Source of the DNA: Streptomyces griseus subsp. griseus
GTDB taxonomy: Bacteria > Actinomycetota > Actinomycetes > Streptomycetales > Streptomycetaceae
NCBI RefSeq assembly: GCF_000720255.1
Contig: NZ_JOJE01000058.1
Span: 1-37,155 of the forward strand
Direction: 5' to 3'
Length of the DNA: 37,155 nucleotides
The translations under genes were made by a program, and so were the position numbers. This document shows, piece by piece, positions 20,469 to 27,204 of the stretch. How positions within the stretch are numbered: position 1 is the first letter of the stretch; the number at the start of each line of letters is the position of its first letter. Under the pieces are notes generated by a model. That model saw only the letters and a program-made list of their open reading frames with translations. It did no database searches and had not been told where the DNA came from.

Positions 20469-21899
20469 ATGCGCCGTTCGAAAATCGTCTGTACTCTCGG
20501 CCCCGCGGTCGACTCCCACGAGATGCTCGTGTCGCTGATCGAGGCCGGTATGAATGTGGCCCGCTTCAACTTCAGCCACGGCACCCACGCCGAGCACCAG
20601 GGCCGGTACGACCGTGTCCGCGCCGCCTCCAAGGAGACCGGCCGTGCCATCGGCGTCCTCGCCGACCTGCAGGGCCCGAAGATCCGTCTGGAGACCTTCG
20701 CCGAGGGGCCGGTCGAGCTCGAGCGGGGTGACGAGTTCACCATCACCACCGAGGACGTGCCGGGCGACAAGCAGATCTGCGGCACCACTTACAAGGGGCT
20801 GCCCGGCGACGTCTCGCGCGGCGACCAGATCCTGATCAACGACGGGAACGTCGAGCTGAAGGTCCTGGACGTCGTGGGCCCGCGGGTGCGCACGATCGTC
20901 ATCGAGGGCGGCGTCGTCTCCGACCACAAGGGCATCAACCTGCCCGGCGCGGCCGTGAACGTGCCCGCGCTGTCCGAGAAGGACATCGAGGACCTGCGCT
21001 TCGCGCTGCGGATGGGCTGCGACCTGGTCGCGCTGTCCTTCGTCCGGGACGCCAAGGACGTGGCCGACGTCCACCGCGTCATGGACGAGGAGGGCCGCCG
21101 TGTTCCCGTCATCGCCAAGGTGGAGAAGCCGCAGGCGGTGGAGAACATGGAGGACGTCGTGATGGCGTTCGACGCCGTGATGGTGGCCCGTGGTGACCTC
21201 GCCGTCGAGTACCCGCTCGAGAAGGTCCCCATGGTGCAGAAGCGCCTGATCGAGCTGTGCCGGCGCAACGCCAAGCCGGTGATCGTGGCGACCCAGATGA
21301 TGGAGTCGATGATCACCAACTCCCGTCCGACCCGCGCCGAGGCCTCCGACGTGGCCAACGCGATCCTGGACGGCGCCGACGCGGTCATGCTGTCCGCCGA
21401 GTCGAGCGTGGGCGCGTACCCGATCGAGACCGTGAAGACGATGTCGAAGATCGTCGCCGCGGCCGAGCAGGAGCTGCTCTCCAAGGGACTGCAGCCGCTG
21501 GTCCCGGGCAAGAAGCCGCGCACGCAGGGTGGTTCGATCGCGCGTGCCGCCTGCGAGATCGCGGACTTCCTCGGTGGCCGGGGTCTGGTGGCCTTCACCC
21601 AGTCCGGCGACACCGCCCGCCGGCTGTCCCGCTACCGCGCGGTCCAGCCGATCATCGCCTTCACCACCGACGAGGGCACCCGCAACCAGCTGGCGCTCAG
21701 CTGGGGCGTCGAGTCGCACGTCGTGCCGTTCGTGAACAGCACCGACGAGATGGTCGACCTGGTGGACCAGGAGATCACCAAGATCAACCGCTTCAACTCC
21801 GGTGAGATCGTCATCATCACCGCGGGCTCGCCCCCCGGCGTCCCCGGCACCACCAACATGCTCCGCGTCCACCACCTCGGCGGCGGCGCGAAGGACTGA
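20469..21899 (+). CDS. pyk: Pyruvate kinase
   Basis: Makes pyruvate and ATP from phosphoenolpyruvate and ADP, the last step of glycolysis. It is 476 aa and intact: MRRSKIVCTLGPA, MNVARFNFSHG, ADLQGPKIRLE, the B-domain (about 70-165), VIAKVEKPQAVENM, VMVARGDLAVEYP, VATQMMESMI with the following TRAEASDVANAI, then the C-terminal regulatory domain with VAFTQSGDTARRLSRYRAVQPIIAFT. The frame opens directly at the ATG at 20469, six bases after a TAGGAT box and without a Shine-Dalgarno sequence, so translation is probably leaderless. It has its own promoter after ackA and ends in a strong hairpin. Confidence 0.96.
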   Translation: MRRSKIVCTLGPAVDSHEMLVSLIEAGMNVARFNFSHGTHAEHQGRYDRVRAASKETGRAIGVLADLQGPKIRLETFAEGPVELERGDEFTITTEDVPGDKQICGTTYKGLPGDVSRGDQILINDGNVELKVLDVVGPRVRTIVIEGGVVSDHKGINLPGAAVNVPALSEKDIEDLRFALRMGCDLVALSFVRDAKDVADVHRVMDEEGRRVPVIAKVEKPQAVENMEDVVMAFDAVMVARGDLAVEYPLEKVPMVQKRLIELCRRNAKPVIVATQMMESMITNSRPTRAEASDVANAILDGADAVMLSAESSVGAYPIETVKTMSKIVAAAEQELLSKGLQPLVPGKKPRTQGGSIARAACEIADFLGGRGLVAFTQSGDTARRLSRYRAVQPIIAFTTDEGTRNQLALSWGVESHVVPFVNSTDEMVDLVDQEITKINRFNSGEIVIITAGSPPGVPGTTNMLRVHHLGGGAKD

Positions 21900-21930
21900 T
21901 GTCCACGGGCCCGCACGGGCCTTGTACGGC

Positions 21931-21969
21931 ACTGAGGGCGCCCCCTGGCTTCCAGGGGGCGCCCTCAGT
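21931..21969. terminator. Bidirectional terminator between pyk and the envelope module
   Basis: Perfect 18-bp inverted repeat, arms 21931-21948 and 21952-21969, around a 3-nt loop. It lies between the convergent pyk stop (21899) and the stop of the exported-protein gene (22004), so it can serve both strands. Confidence 0.8.
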
Positions 21970-22003
21970 GTGTGCGGCTCCCGAACGGGCTCCTGAAGGC
22001 CGC

Positions 22004-23419
22004 TCAGCCGGTCGCGTACTGATGCAGTCCGGGCACGTGCAGGGTGCCGCCGAACTGACCGGCCTGCTGCACCGTCGCGTTGGTGAAGTAGATGAGCGGG
22101 ATGTTCAGCGGCGGCGGGCTGTCCGGGCTGAACGTCACCGGTATCAGGCCGAAGAGGTTGCCGGAGATCTTCTCCGTGTACATCACCGTGGCCCCGTCGC
22201 GGATCGTGGACGTGGTGCCCTTGCCCGCCTGGACGTGGTAAGTCTTGCCGGAGTGGGGGTCCTTGACCGACTGGTGCAGGTCGCCGATGTCGGTGCCGTC
22301 GGATATGACGTACTTCAGGACTTCCTTGACCGTGCCGTTGGCCGTCTTCACCTTGACGATGCCCTGGTAGTCCGCGCCCTTCAGCAGCAGCGAACTGGCG
22401 TTCAGGGTCCAGGGATCGTCGGGCAGCCGCATCTTGTTGTCGATGCCGCCCTCGTCGTCCGTGGCGACCGGGCAGTCGTCCGCGTCCGGCGTGGAGCTCG
22501 CCGACGGGCTCGGCGTGGCGGTGGCCGCGTCGGCCGCGTCCTTGGCGGCGTCCTTCGCGGCTTCCTCGGCGTTCTTGGCCGCCTCGGACGCCTTGTCGGT
22601 GGTGCCCTCGACGGTGTCCTTCACCGTGTCGGTGACCTTGTCGGTGGTCTCCTTGACGGGGTCGGACGCGCCGGAGTCCTTGCTGTCGCCGGCGTCAGCG
22701 CTGTCGCCGCCCGCGGCGGGCGTCGAGGAGGCGGAGGGGGACGGCGTCGGGCTCGCGTCCGACGTGTCCTTCTTGCCGCCGGTGAAGACGTCCTCGAGGG
22801 TGTCTCCGATGGTGTCGAGAAGGCCGCCGCCGCTCTCCGAGGCCGACGGGCTCGGCGTGCCGGCGTCGGAGCCGGAGGACTCGGCCTCCTTGTCCGCCGA
22901 GGCGGAGGGGGTCGGCGTGGGATCGGCCTTGTCGCCGGATCCCGCATCGGAACCGGAGTCGGTACCCGAGTCCGACGAGGAGTCCCCGCCCGAGGAACCG
23001 CCCGTCTCCGAGGGCTTGGGCTCCGACCCGGTGTCGTCCGTCTTGCCGTCGCCGCCGTCCGGCTTCTCGTCCGTCTTGCCGTCCGACTTGTCGTCGGCCG
23101 ACTCGCTCGCCGAGGCGGAGGGCGACGGCGAGGCCGACGCGGAGGCACCGTCCGCCAGCGCCGCGACGCATTTCTCGTACTCGTCGGCCGACAGGGTCTT
23201 CGACGGCGACGGGGTGCTGTTGTTGTCGGCGATCGCCATACTCGCCGTGAAGCCCATCCCCATGAGGACCGCGGTCGGCATCGCCGCCAGGGCCATCGCC
23301 TTGCCGGTCGGCACGTGGAGCCTGGTGAACAGCGGCTTCTTGGGTGCCGCGTGGCGCGGCCCGGTTCTCACACGGGACGCGTCCACGTCCGTCCCGTGGG
23401 TCACCTCGTCAGCCGGCAC
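22004..23419 (-). CDS. Exported low-complexity protein of the DUF6230/DUF6114 module
   Basis: A 471-aa exported or membrane-anchored protein. The N-terminal 40 residues are basic, followed by a hydrophobic segment (GKAMALAAMPTAVLMGMGFTASMAIA, about 39-64). The middle, about 65-320, is low complexity: Ser/Pro/Ala/Asp/Lys-rich PSPSAS repeats and an Ala/Lys/Glu helical stretch (KASEAAKNAEEAAKDAAKDAAD). The C-terminal 150 residues form a normal-composition domain (MRLPDDPWTLNASSLLLKGADYQGIVKVKTANG...PPLNIPLIYFTNATVQQAGQFGGTLHVPGLHQYATG). Cysteines occur only at EKC and DDC. GTG 23419 follows GGGAGG and overlaps the upstream gene by 11 bp, so the two are coupled. Function unknown; relatives have been mislabelled as hydrogenase expression proteins. 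Confidence 0.8.
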   Translation of the reverse strand: MPADEVTHGTDVDASRVRTGPRHAAPKKPLFTRLHVPTGKAMALAAMPTAVLMGMGFTASMAIADNNSTPSPSKTLSADEYEKCVAALADGASASASPSPSASASESADDKSDGKTDEKPDGGDGKTDDTGSEPKPSETGGSSGGDSSSDSGTDSGSDAGSGDKADPTPTPSASADKEAESSGSDAGTPSPSASESGGGLLDTIGDTLEDVFTGGKKDTSDASPTPSPSASSTPAAGGDSADAGDSKDSGASDPVKETTDKVTDTVKDTVEGTTDKASEAAKNAEEAAKDAAKDAADAATATPSPSASSTPDADDCPVATDDEGGIDNKMRLPDDPWTLNASSLLLKGADYQGIVKVKTANGTVKEVLKYVISDGTDIGDLHQSVKDPHSGKTYHVQAGKGTTSTIRDGATVMYTEKISGNLFGLIPVTFSPDSPPPLNIPLIYFTNATVQQAGQFGGTLHVPGLHQYATG

Positions 23420-23993
23420 TGTGCCTCCCGTTCGCCCCGTTGGCCGGGTTCGTTCCTGACAGATCGTTCGGCCCGCTCACCCCGTCCGCGCTCTTGACGG
23501 TCGGTACGACCGGCCCCGCGACGGCTCCTTCGGGGACCGCTCCCCCGGGTGTCTCGCCGAATCCCACGGCGCCCGGCGCCTGCTCCGGCACACCCGGCGC
23601 CCAGGAGATGGCCATCGCTCCACCGACCAGCGCGAGGAGGAAGCCGATCAGGAAGCCGCCGAGGTTGGACACCGGGATGGACACCAGCGCCAGCAGGATC
23701 GCCGCGACACCCGCGAAGACCCTTACGTGCTTCTGGAACCACAGGCTGATGCCGAGAACCACGAGCAGCACGCCGATGATCAGGGATCCGGCGCCCGCCG
23801 TCGTGGCCATCGCCAGCGTCAGGTGCCCGATCTGCAGGTGCGCGTACGGGAAGTAGGCGATGGGGATACCGCCGAGGAGGACGAACAGGCCGGCCCAGAA
23901 CGGCCGACCGCCCCGCCAAGCGCGGAAGTTCCGCTTGAAGGTCGTGACGTAGTGCTCATCGCGGCCGGGGGCGGCAGGAGTCTCGGCGCTCAT
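23409..23993 (-). CDS. DUF6114 membrane protein
   Basis: A 194-aa integral membrane protein. After a hydrophilic start (MSAETPAAPGRDEHYVTTFKRNFRAWRGGRPFWAG) it has four hydrophobic segments: GLFVLLGGIPIAYFPY, LTLAMATTAGAGSLIIGVLLVVLGISLWF, VFAGVAAILLALVSIPV and LGGFLIGFLLALVGGAMAISWAP, then a Gly/Pro/Ala-rich tail. The conserved pattern FWAGLFVLLGGIPI is what I associate with DUF6114. The ATG at 23993 has AGGGAG nine bases upstream. Its 3' end overlaps the exported-protein gene, and it lies 117 bp downstream of the DUF6230 gene with a hairpin between, so the three form one module. Role unknown, probably cell envelope. Confidence 0.82.
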   Translation of the reverse strand: MSAETPAAPGRDEHYVTTFKRNFRAWRGGRPFWAGLFVLLGGIPIAYFPYAHLQIGHLTLAMATTAGAGSLIIGVLLVVLGISLWFQKHVRVFAGVAAILLALVSIPVSNLGGFLIGFLLALVGGAMAISWAPGVPEQAPGAVGFGETPGGAVPEGAVAGPVVPTVKSADGVSGPNDLSGTNPANGANGRHSAG

Positions 23994-24067
23994 GGAAAAC
24001 AGCTCCCTGGTGCGGCGTTGCTGTGGTGGTGAGTTGTACTGCGTGTGAAGATCCGGGCCTCAGAGTG

Positions 24068-24101
24068 GACGGGCGGGGGGCCACCGGCTCCCCCGCCCGT
24101 C
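24068..24101. terminator. Perfect 12-bp hairpin between the DUF6230 and DUF6114 genes
   Basis: GACGGGCGGGGG (24068-24079) pairs exactly with CCCCCGCCCGTC (24090-24101) around a 10-nt loop, 9 bp after the DUF6230 stop. No T-tract. It could reduce read-through or stabilise the DUF6230 mRNA, giving unequal expression of the module. Confidence 0.5.
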
Positions 24102-24110
24102 AGCGAGTGC

Positions 24111-24752
24111 TTAGTAGCACTCCTTGACACCCGTCGACAGCGACATCTTCAGGCCGCTGAGCTTGAAGGTTCCGGCGGTGGTCGCCCACGCCGTCTGCTT
24201 CACGTCGGTGAGCTCCGCGGACTCCGCCTGCTGGCCGAACCCGAAGGGGTTGGCCTGCTCGCCGCCGCCCTTCATGCCGGGGCCGGGGCCGTTCTTCATG
24301 TCCCCGGCAGCCACGCCGATGTCGATGTTCTTGAACGTCGCGTCGGCGCTCAGGTCCTCGACATCGATGTAGAGGTTCTCGGCCTTGACCGGCGTACCCT
24401 CGCCGCCCGCCTTCAGCGTCAGGCTCACGGAGCCGATCAGCGGGATGTTCGGGGTGACCACGGACTGGCACATGTTCGTGATCGACGCGGTCTTGAACGC
24501 CGAGACGGCGACGGGGTGAGCCGTCTTCTTGCCGTCGAGCGTGTAACCCGCGTCAATGGCCCCGTACTGCGAGAAGCCGTTGCCGACGAGCTTGTCGGCC
24601 GACACCTTGAACGACTGCCCCGACACGCTGAACGACGCCGCGAGGGCGCCCTGCGCGAGGGCGATGCCTATGCACGCCGTGGCGGCGACGCTGGGCACCA
24701 TGACCACAGCGAACCGCTTCCATCTGGTCCCGCCACGCACCTGGGACTCCAT
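24111..24752 (-). CDS. DUF6230 exported protein
   Basis: A 213-aa secreted or surface protein. The N-terminus MESQVRGGTRWKRFAVVMVPSVAATACIGIALAQGALA is a signal sequence (basic start, hydrophobic core, Ala-x-Ala site near residue 38). The mature part has the DUF6230 pattern SFSVSGQSFKVSADKLVGNGFSQYGAID, LKAENLY-like strands and a conserved final Cys (GVKECY) that may pair with Cys in NMCQSVV. It looks beta-rich. The ATG at 24752 follows AAGGAGGAAAT, a strong ribosome site. It is the first gene of the three-gene module and is preceded by more than 580 bp without a gene. The activity of the family is not known to me. Confidence 0.85.
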   Translation of the reverse strand: MESQVRGGTRWKRFAVVMVPSVAATACIGIALAQGALAASFSVSGQSFKVSADKLVGNGFSQYGAIDAGYTLDGKKTAHPVAVSAFKTASITNMCQSVVTPNIPLIGSVSLTLKAGGEGTPVKAENLYIDVEDLSADATFKNIDIGVAAGDMKNGPGPGMKGGGEQANPFGFGQQAESAELTDVKQTAWATTAGTFKLSGLKMSLSTGVKECY

Positions 24753-25131
24753 ATTTCCTCCTTCTCGGACGTACATCTCCTGGCCCGGCTCGCCTCCGGA
24801 CGGCGGCTCGGCCGGGCAGGGATGGGAGAAGTGCTACGTCCTCGGAAGGGAGAGCGCCCGCGCTCGGTGGCGCGAAACGCACCCGAATCACCGGCGATCA
24901 CCCCCGAGCGACAACCACTGGTCGCGCCTGACACGCATCACGCACAACCCTGCCGGACAGGCTTCACCCGTAGGGCGAAGACCCCCCTGTCCAAGAGCCG
25001 GCGACACCTGTCGCCCGCTCTGCTCGGTGGGGACCCAGAGGATCCCGCGAGCCCGATTGGCTGTCGGGGTACGGGAATGGACCGAGCGTCGCCGATCGTG
25101 GTGCATTCTCGCGCCAGGCACAAGGGGGGTC

Positions 25132-25147
25132 GTTACTCGCTAGTAAC
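25132..25147. promoter_or_regulatory. Palindrome GTTACT-N4-AGTAAC
   Basis: Perfect 16-bp dyad. A related TTACT-N3-AGTAA copy lies at 25263-25275 about 130 bp away, and TTTACT/AGTAAA half-sites recur upstream of icmA. Candidate operator of unknown regulator. Confidence 0.45.
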
Positions 25148-25262
25148 GGCCGGATAACCGAAGGACGACCCGCAGATCTCGACCGGCGACAGAGGGTGGC
25201 CCTCGGGTGGGGTGCAAAACATTTGATCGACGGACAGAATCCGACAGATCAACACCGTCGTC

Positions 25263-25275
25263 TTACTCGCAGTAA
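25263..25275. promoter_or_regulatory. Palindrome TTACT-N3-AGTAA
   Basis: Second copy of the TTACT/AGTAA dyad, with 3 bp between half-sites instead of 4, directly before the nested hairpin at 25278-25315. Confidence 0.4.
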
Positions 25276-25277
25276 CA

Positions 25278-25315
25278 GCGGCCGCGATTACCAAGATTTG
25301 GTAAAGCGCGGCCGC
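25278..25315. repeat. Nested inverted repeat
   Basis: Outer arms GCGGCCGCG (25278-25286) and CGCGGCCGC (25307-25315), inner arms TTACC (25288-25292) and GGTAA (25300-25304), loop AAGATTT. All arms pair exactly, separated by a 1/2-nt internal bulge. Could be an RNA hairpin or a binding site. Confidence 0.55.
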
Positions 25316-25340
25316 ACCCGACGATCCTCGGCCAATATTT

Positions 25341-25365
25341 CACTCGGGCATCACATGCCCGAGTG
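25341..25365 (-). terminator. Terminator of the thioredoxin-TPR gene
   Basis: Perfect 10-bp inverted repeat CACTCGGGCA / TGCCCGAGTG with a 5-nt loop, 35 bp after the stop codon at 25401 on the minus strand. No T-tract on that strand. Confidence 0.6.
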
Positions 25366-25400
25366 TTTAGCGACTGGTCAGCACACCGCGTCCGGGCGGA

Positions 25401-26375
25401 TCAGAACAGAGCCCGTGCGAGCGCCCGCCGCGCCGCGGTCACCCGCGGGTCCTCGGCCCCCACCACCTCGAAGAGTTCGAGCAGTCGAAGCCTTGCGGCG
25501 TCCCGGTCCTCACCCGCCGTGCGCCGCACGGTGTCGATGAGCCGGCCGAAGGCGTCGTCGACATGACCACCCACCAGATCCAGGTCCGCGGCGGCGATCT
25601 GCGCCCGTGCGTCCGCCGGCTTCTCAGCTGCCTCCTTGCGCACCTGCTGCGGGTCGGCGTCCTGCACCCTATGCAGCAACTCGGCCTGCGCGAGTCCCAG
25701 TTTGGCCTCCGTGTTGCCCGGGTCGTCGCTCAGTACGTTCTTGTACGCCTGGACGGCGCCGCCCAAGTCGCCCGCGTCCAGCGCGCGGACGGCGGCTTCG
25801 AGCAGCGCGTCGTACGGGCCGGCCGGCACTTCGGCGGGGGCCGTGCGGTCACCGGGCTCGGCCTCGGCGTCGACGACCAGACCGGTCAGCCCGAAGCGCT
25901 CCTCGGCCACCTGGACCAACTGGTCGAGGGTCTGACGGATCTGCGCCTCACCGGCGGCCCCCTGGAAGAGCGGCAGGGCCTGCCCGGCGACGACCGCGAA
26001 CACAGCGGGGATCCCCTGGATGCCGAACTGCTGCATCAGCATCTGGTTGGCGTCGACGTCGATCTTGGCGAGCAGGATCCGCCCGTTGTACTCGACGGCG
26101 AGCCGCTCCAGGACGGGGCTCAGCTGCTTGCAGGGCTGGCACCACTCGGCCCAGAAGTCGAGGACGACGGGCACCTCGGCCGAGCGCTGCAGGACGTCGG
26201 TCTCGAAGCCCGCCTCATCGACGTCGATGACGAGATCGGCCGGGGAGACGGCCCCCGCGGCGCCCTGCCGGGCCGCTTGGGCACGCGTCTGCTCCGCCTT
26301 CGCCTTGGCCTCCTGGGCCGCCTTCACCGCGGCGAGGTCGACGACTCCGCTCATGGACATGTTCCGTGGCTGCAT
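25401..26375 (-). CDS. Thioredoxin-fold/TPR protein (CnoX/YbbN-like)
   Basis: A 324-aa cytoplasmic protein with a thioredoxin domain (about 45-160) and a TPR-like helical region (about 190-320), the architecture of the redox co-chaperone CnoX/YbbN. An Ala/Lys/Gln-rich linker (about 14-42) precedes the domain. The active site is VVLDFWAEWCQPCKQLSP with Cys79 and Cys82, and the cis-Pro loop is IQGIPAVFAVVAG. TPR-like helices include GPYDALLEAAVRALDAGDLGGAVQAYKNVLSDDPGNTEAKLGLAQAELL. The ATG at 26375 has GGGGGAGGAT at good spacing. It stands alone, divergent from a TetR gene. The CxxC suggests disulfide exchange; chaperone function is family inference. Confidence 0.9.
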   Translation of the reverse strand: MQPRNMSMSGVVDLAAVKAAQEAKAKAEQTRAQAARQGAAGAVSPADLVIDVDEAGFETDVLQRSAEVPVVLDFWAEWCQPCKQLSPVLERLAVEYNGRILLAKIDVDANQMLMQQFGIQGIPAVFAVVAGQALPLFQGAAGEAQIRQTLDQLVQVAEERFGLTGLVVDAEAEPGDRTAPAEVPAGPYDALLEAAVRALDAGDLGGAVQAYKNVLSDDPGNTEAKLGLAQAELLHRVQDADPQQVRKEAAEKPADARAQIAAADLDLVGGHVDDAFGRLIDTVRRTAGEDRDAARLRLLELFEVVGAEDPRVTAARRALARALF

Positions 26376-26462
26376 GCGTCTATCCTCCCCCGTTCTCGCG
26401 CGTGCGTGAAAAGCGGTACGAAAAGCCGGGCCTGGTCCGGGCCGAGCGTGGTCACGAGCTTT

Positions 26463-26479
26463 CGCTACGAGTCGTAGCG
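26463..26479. promoter_or_regulatory. TetR operator-like palindrome
   Basis: CGCTACGA-G-TCGTAGCG: 8-bp perfect arms around one base, in the 187-bp gap between the divergent thioredoxin-TPR and TetR genes, 83 bp before the TetR start. Its form is typical of TetR-family sites, so autoregulation is likely; it could also act on the thioredoxin-TPR gene. Confidence 0.6.
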
Positions 26480-26562
26480 TAATGGCTCGAGGGGGTGGGG
26501 GAACACCACCCCCCGGTGATCTCTCTCACGGCGCCGTGGGACTGGCCGGTTATGGTCGACGC

Positions 26563-27180
26563 ATGCAGACCAGCAGCCCCGCGGGCCGCCCCGGCCGTCC
26601 GCGCAACGCCGCCGCGGACACCGCGATCCTGGCCGCGACACGGCAGGCCCTGGTCGAGCTCGGCTGGTCGAGACTCACCCTCGGAGACGTGGCCACCCGG
26701 GCCGGGGTCGCGAAGACGACCCTGTACCGCCGCTGGTCCGGCAAGCACGAACTGGTCGTCGACGCGGTGGCGGAACTCTTCGACGAACTGGAACTGCCCG
26801 ACCGCGGCAGCCTCGCCGCCGACACCGAGGGCGTCGTCCTGCAGTTCGCGGCGATACTGGCCCGTCCGGAGGCCAAGAGCGGCCTGATGGCGGTGGTGGC
26901 CGAGTCCACTCGCGACGACGCCCTGCGCGAGCGGATCCGTACGTCCATCGTGGAGCGCCAGAAACGCCTGGTCCTCCAGGGCCGCACCCGGGCCCAGGCG
27001 CGCGGCGAACTCCCCCCGGAGGCCGACCCCGAGGTCGCCGCCCGCACGGCGGACCTCATCTTCGACATGGTGGCGGGCGCGGTCGTCCACCGCACCCTGG
27101 TCAGCGCGGAACCGGCGGACGAGGAGTGGGTGCGCGGCTTCACCCGGGTGCTGCTGCTGGGACTGGCCGCGTCCGCATAG
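26563..27180 (+). CDS. TetR-family transcriptional regulator
   Basis: A 205-aa repressor. After a short basic tail (SPAGRPGRPRNAAAD) the N-terminal HTH is clear: ILAATRQALVELGWSRLTLGDVATRAGVAKTTLYRRWSGKHELVVDAVAELF (residues about 17-68). The C-terminal ligand domain is helical and not assignable to a ligand (FAAILARPEAKSGLMAVVAESTRDDALRERIRTSIVERQKRLV). The ATG at 26563 is preceded by TATGGT at 26551-26556 with only 6 bp between, suggesting a leaderless mRNA; the frame is open to 26482. The palindrome at 26463-26479 is the probable operator. It converges with icmA (24 bp between stops). Confidence 0.9.
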   Translation: MQTSSPAGRPGRPRNAAADTAILAATRQALVELGWSRLTLGDVATRAGVAKTTLYRRWSGKHELVVDAVAELFDELELPDRGSLAADTEGVVLQFAAILARPEAKSGLMAVVAESTRDDALRERIRTSIVERQKRLVLQGRTRAQARGELPPEADPEVAARTADLIFDMVAGAVVHRTLVSAEPADEEWVRGFTRVLLLGLAASA

Positions 27181-27204
27181 TGCGCCCGGGGCGTCAGAAC
27201 GGCG

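Larger units (their letters stand above)
24753..25340 (-). promoter_or_regulatory. Long non-coding upstream region of the DUF6230 module
   Basis: No coding sequence is supported here. It holds a 16-bp dyad GGCGACA-CC-TGTCGCC (25000-25015), GTTACT-CGCT-AGTAAC (25132-25147), TTACT-CGC-AGTAA (25263-25275), and a nested hairpin (25278-25315). The promoter is not obvious. A long structured leader or multiple-operator region is likely; I could not match it to a known riboswitch. Confidence 0.4.

Noticed and set aside
19134..21932. A 932-codon minus-strand frame across ackA and pyk
   Set aside because: Spans two well-supported genes on the opposite strand and the promoter between them; composition is typical of antisense frames.
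22500..23170. CRISPR-like or tandem DNA repeats in the exported-protein gene
   Set aside because: The repetition is protein low complexity (PSPSAS, Asp/Ser/Lys stretches), with no regular spacer-repeat pattern. No CRISPR array and no tRNA or rRNA gene was seen anywhere in the window.
24753..25130. A riboswitch (for example cyclic-di-AMP type) in the DUF6230 leader
   Set aside because: I could not find the conserved core blocks of any known class; only palindromes are supported.
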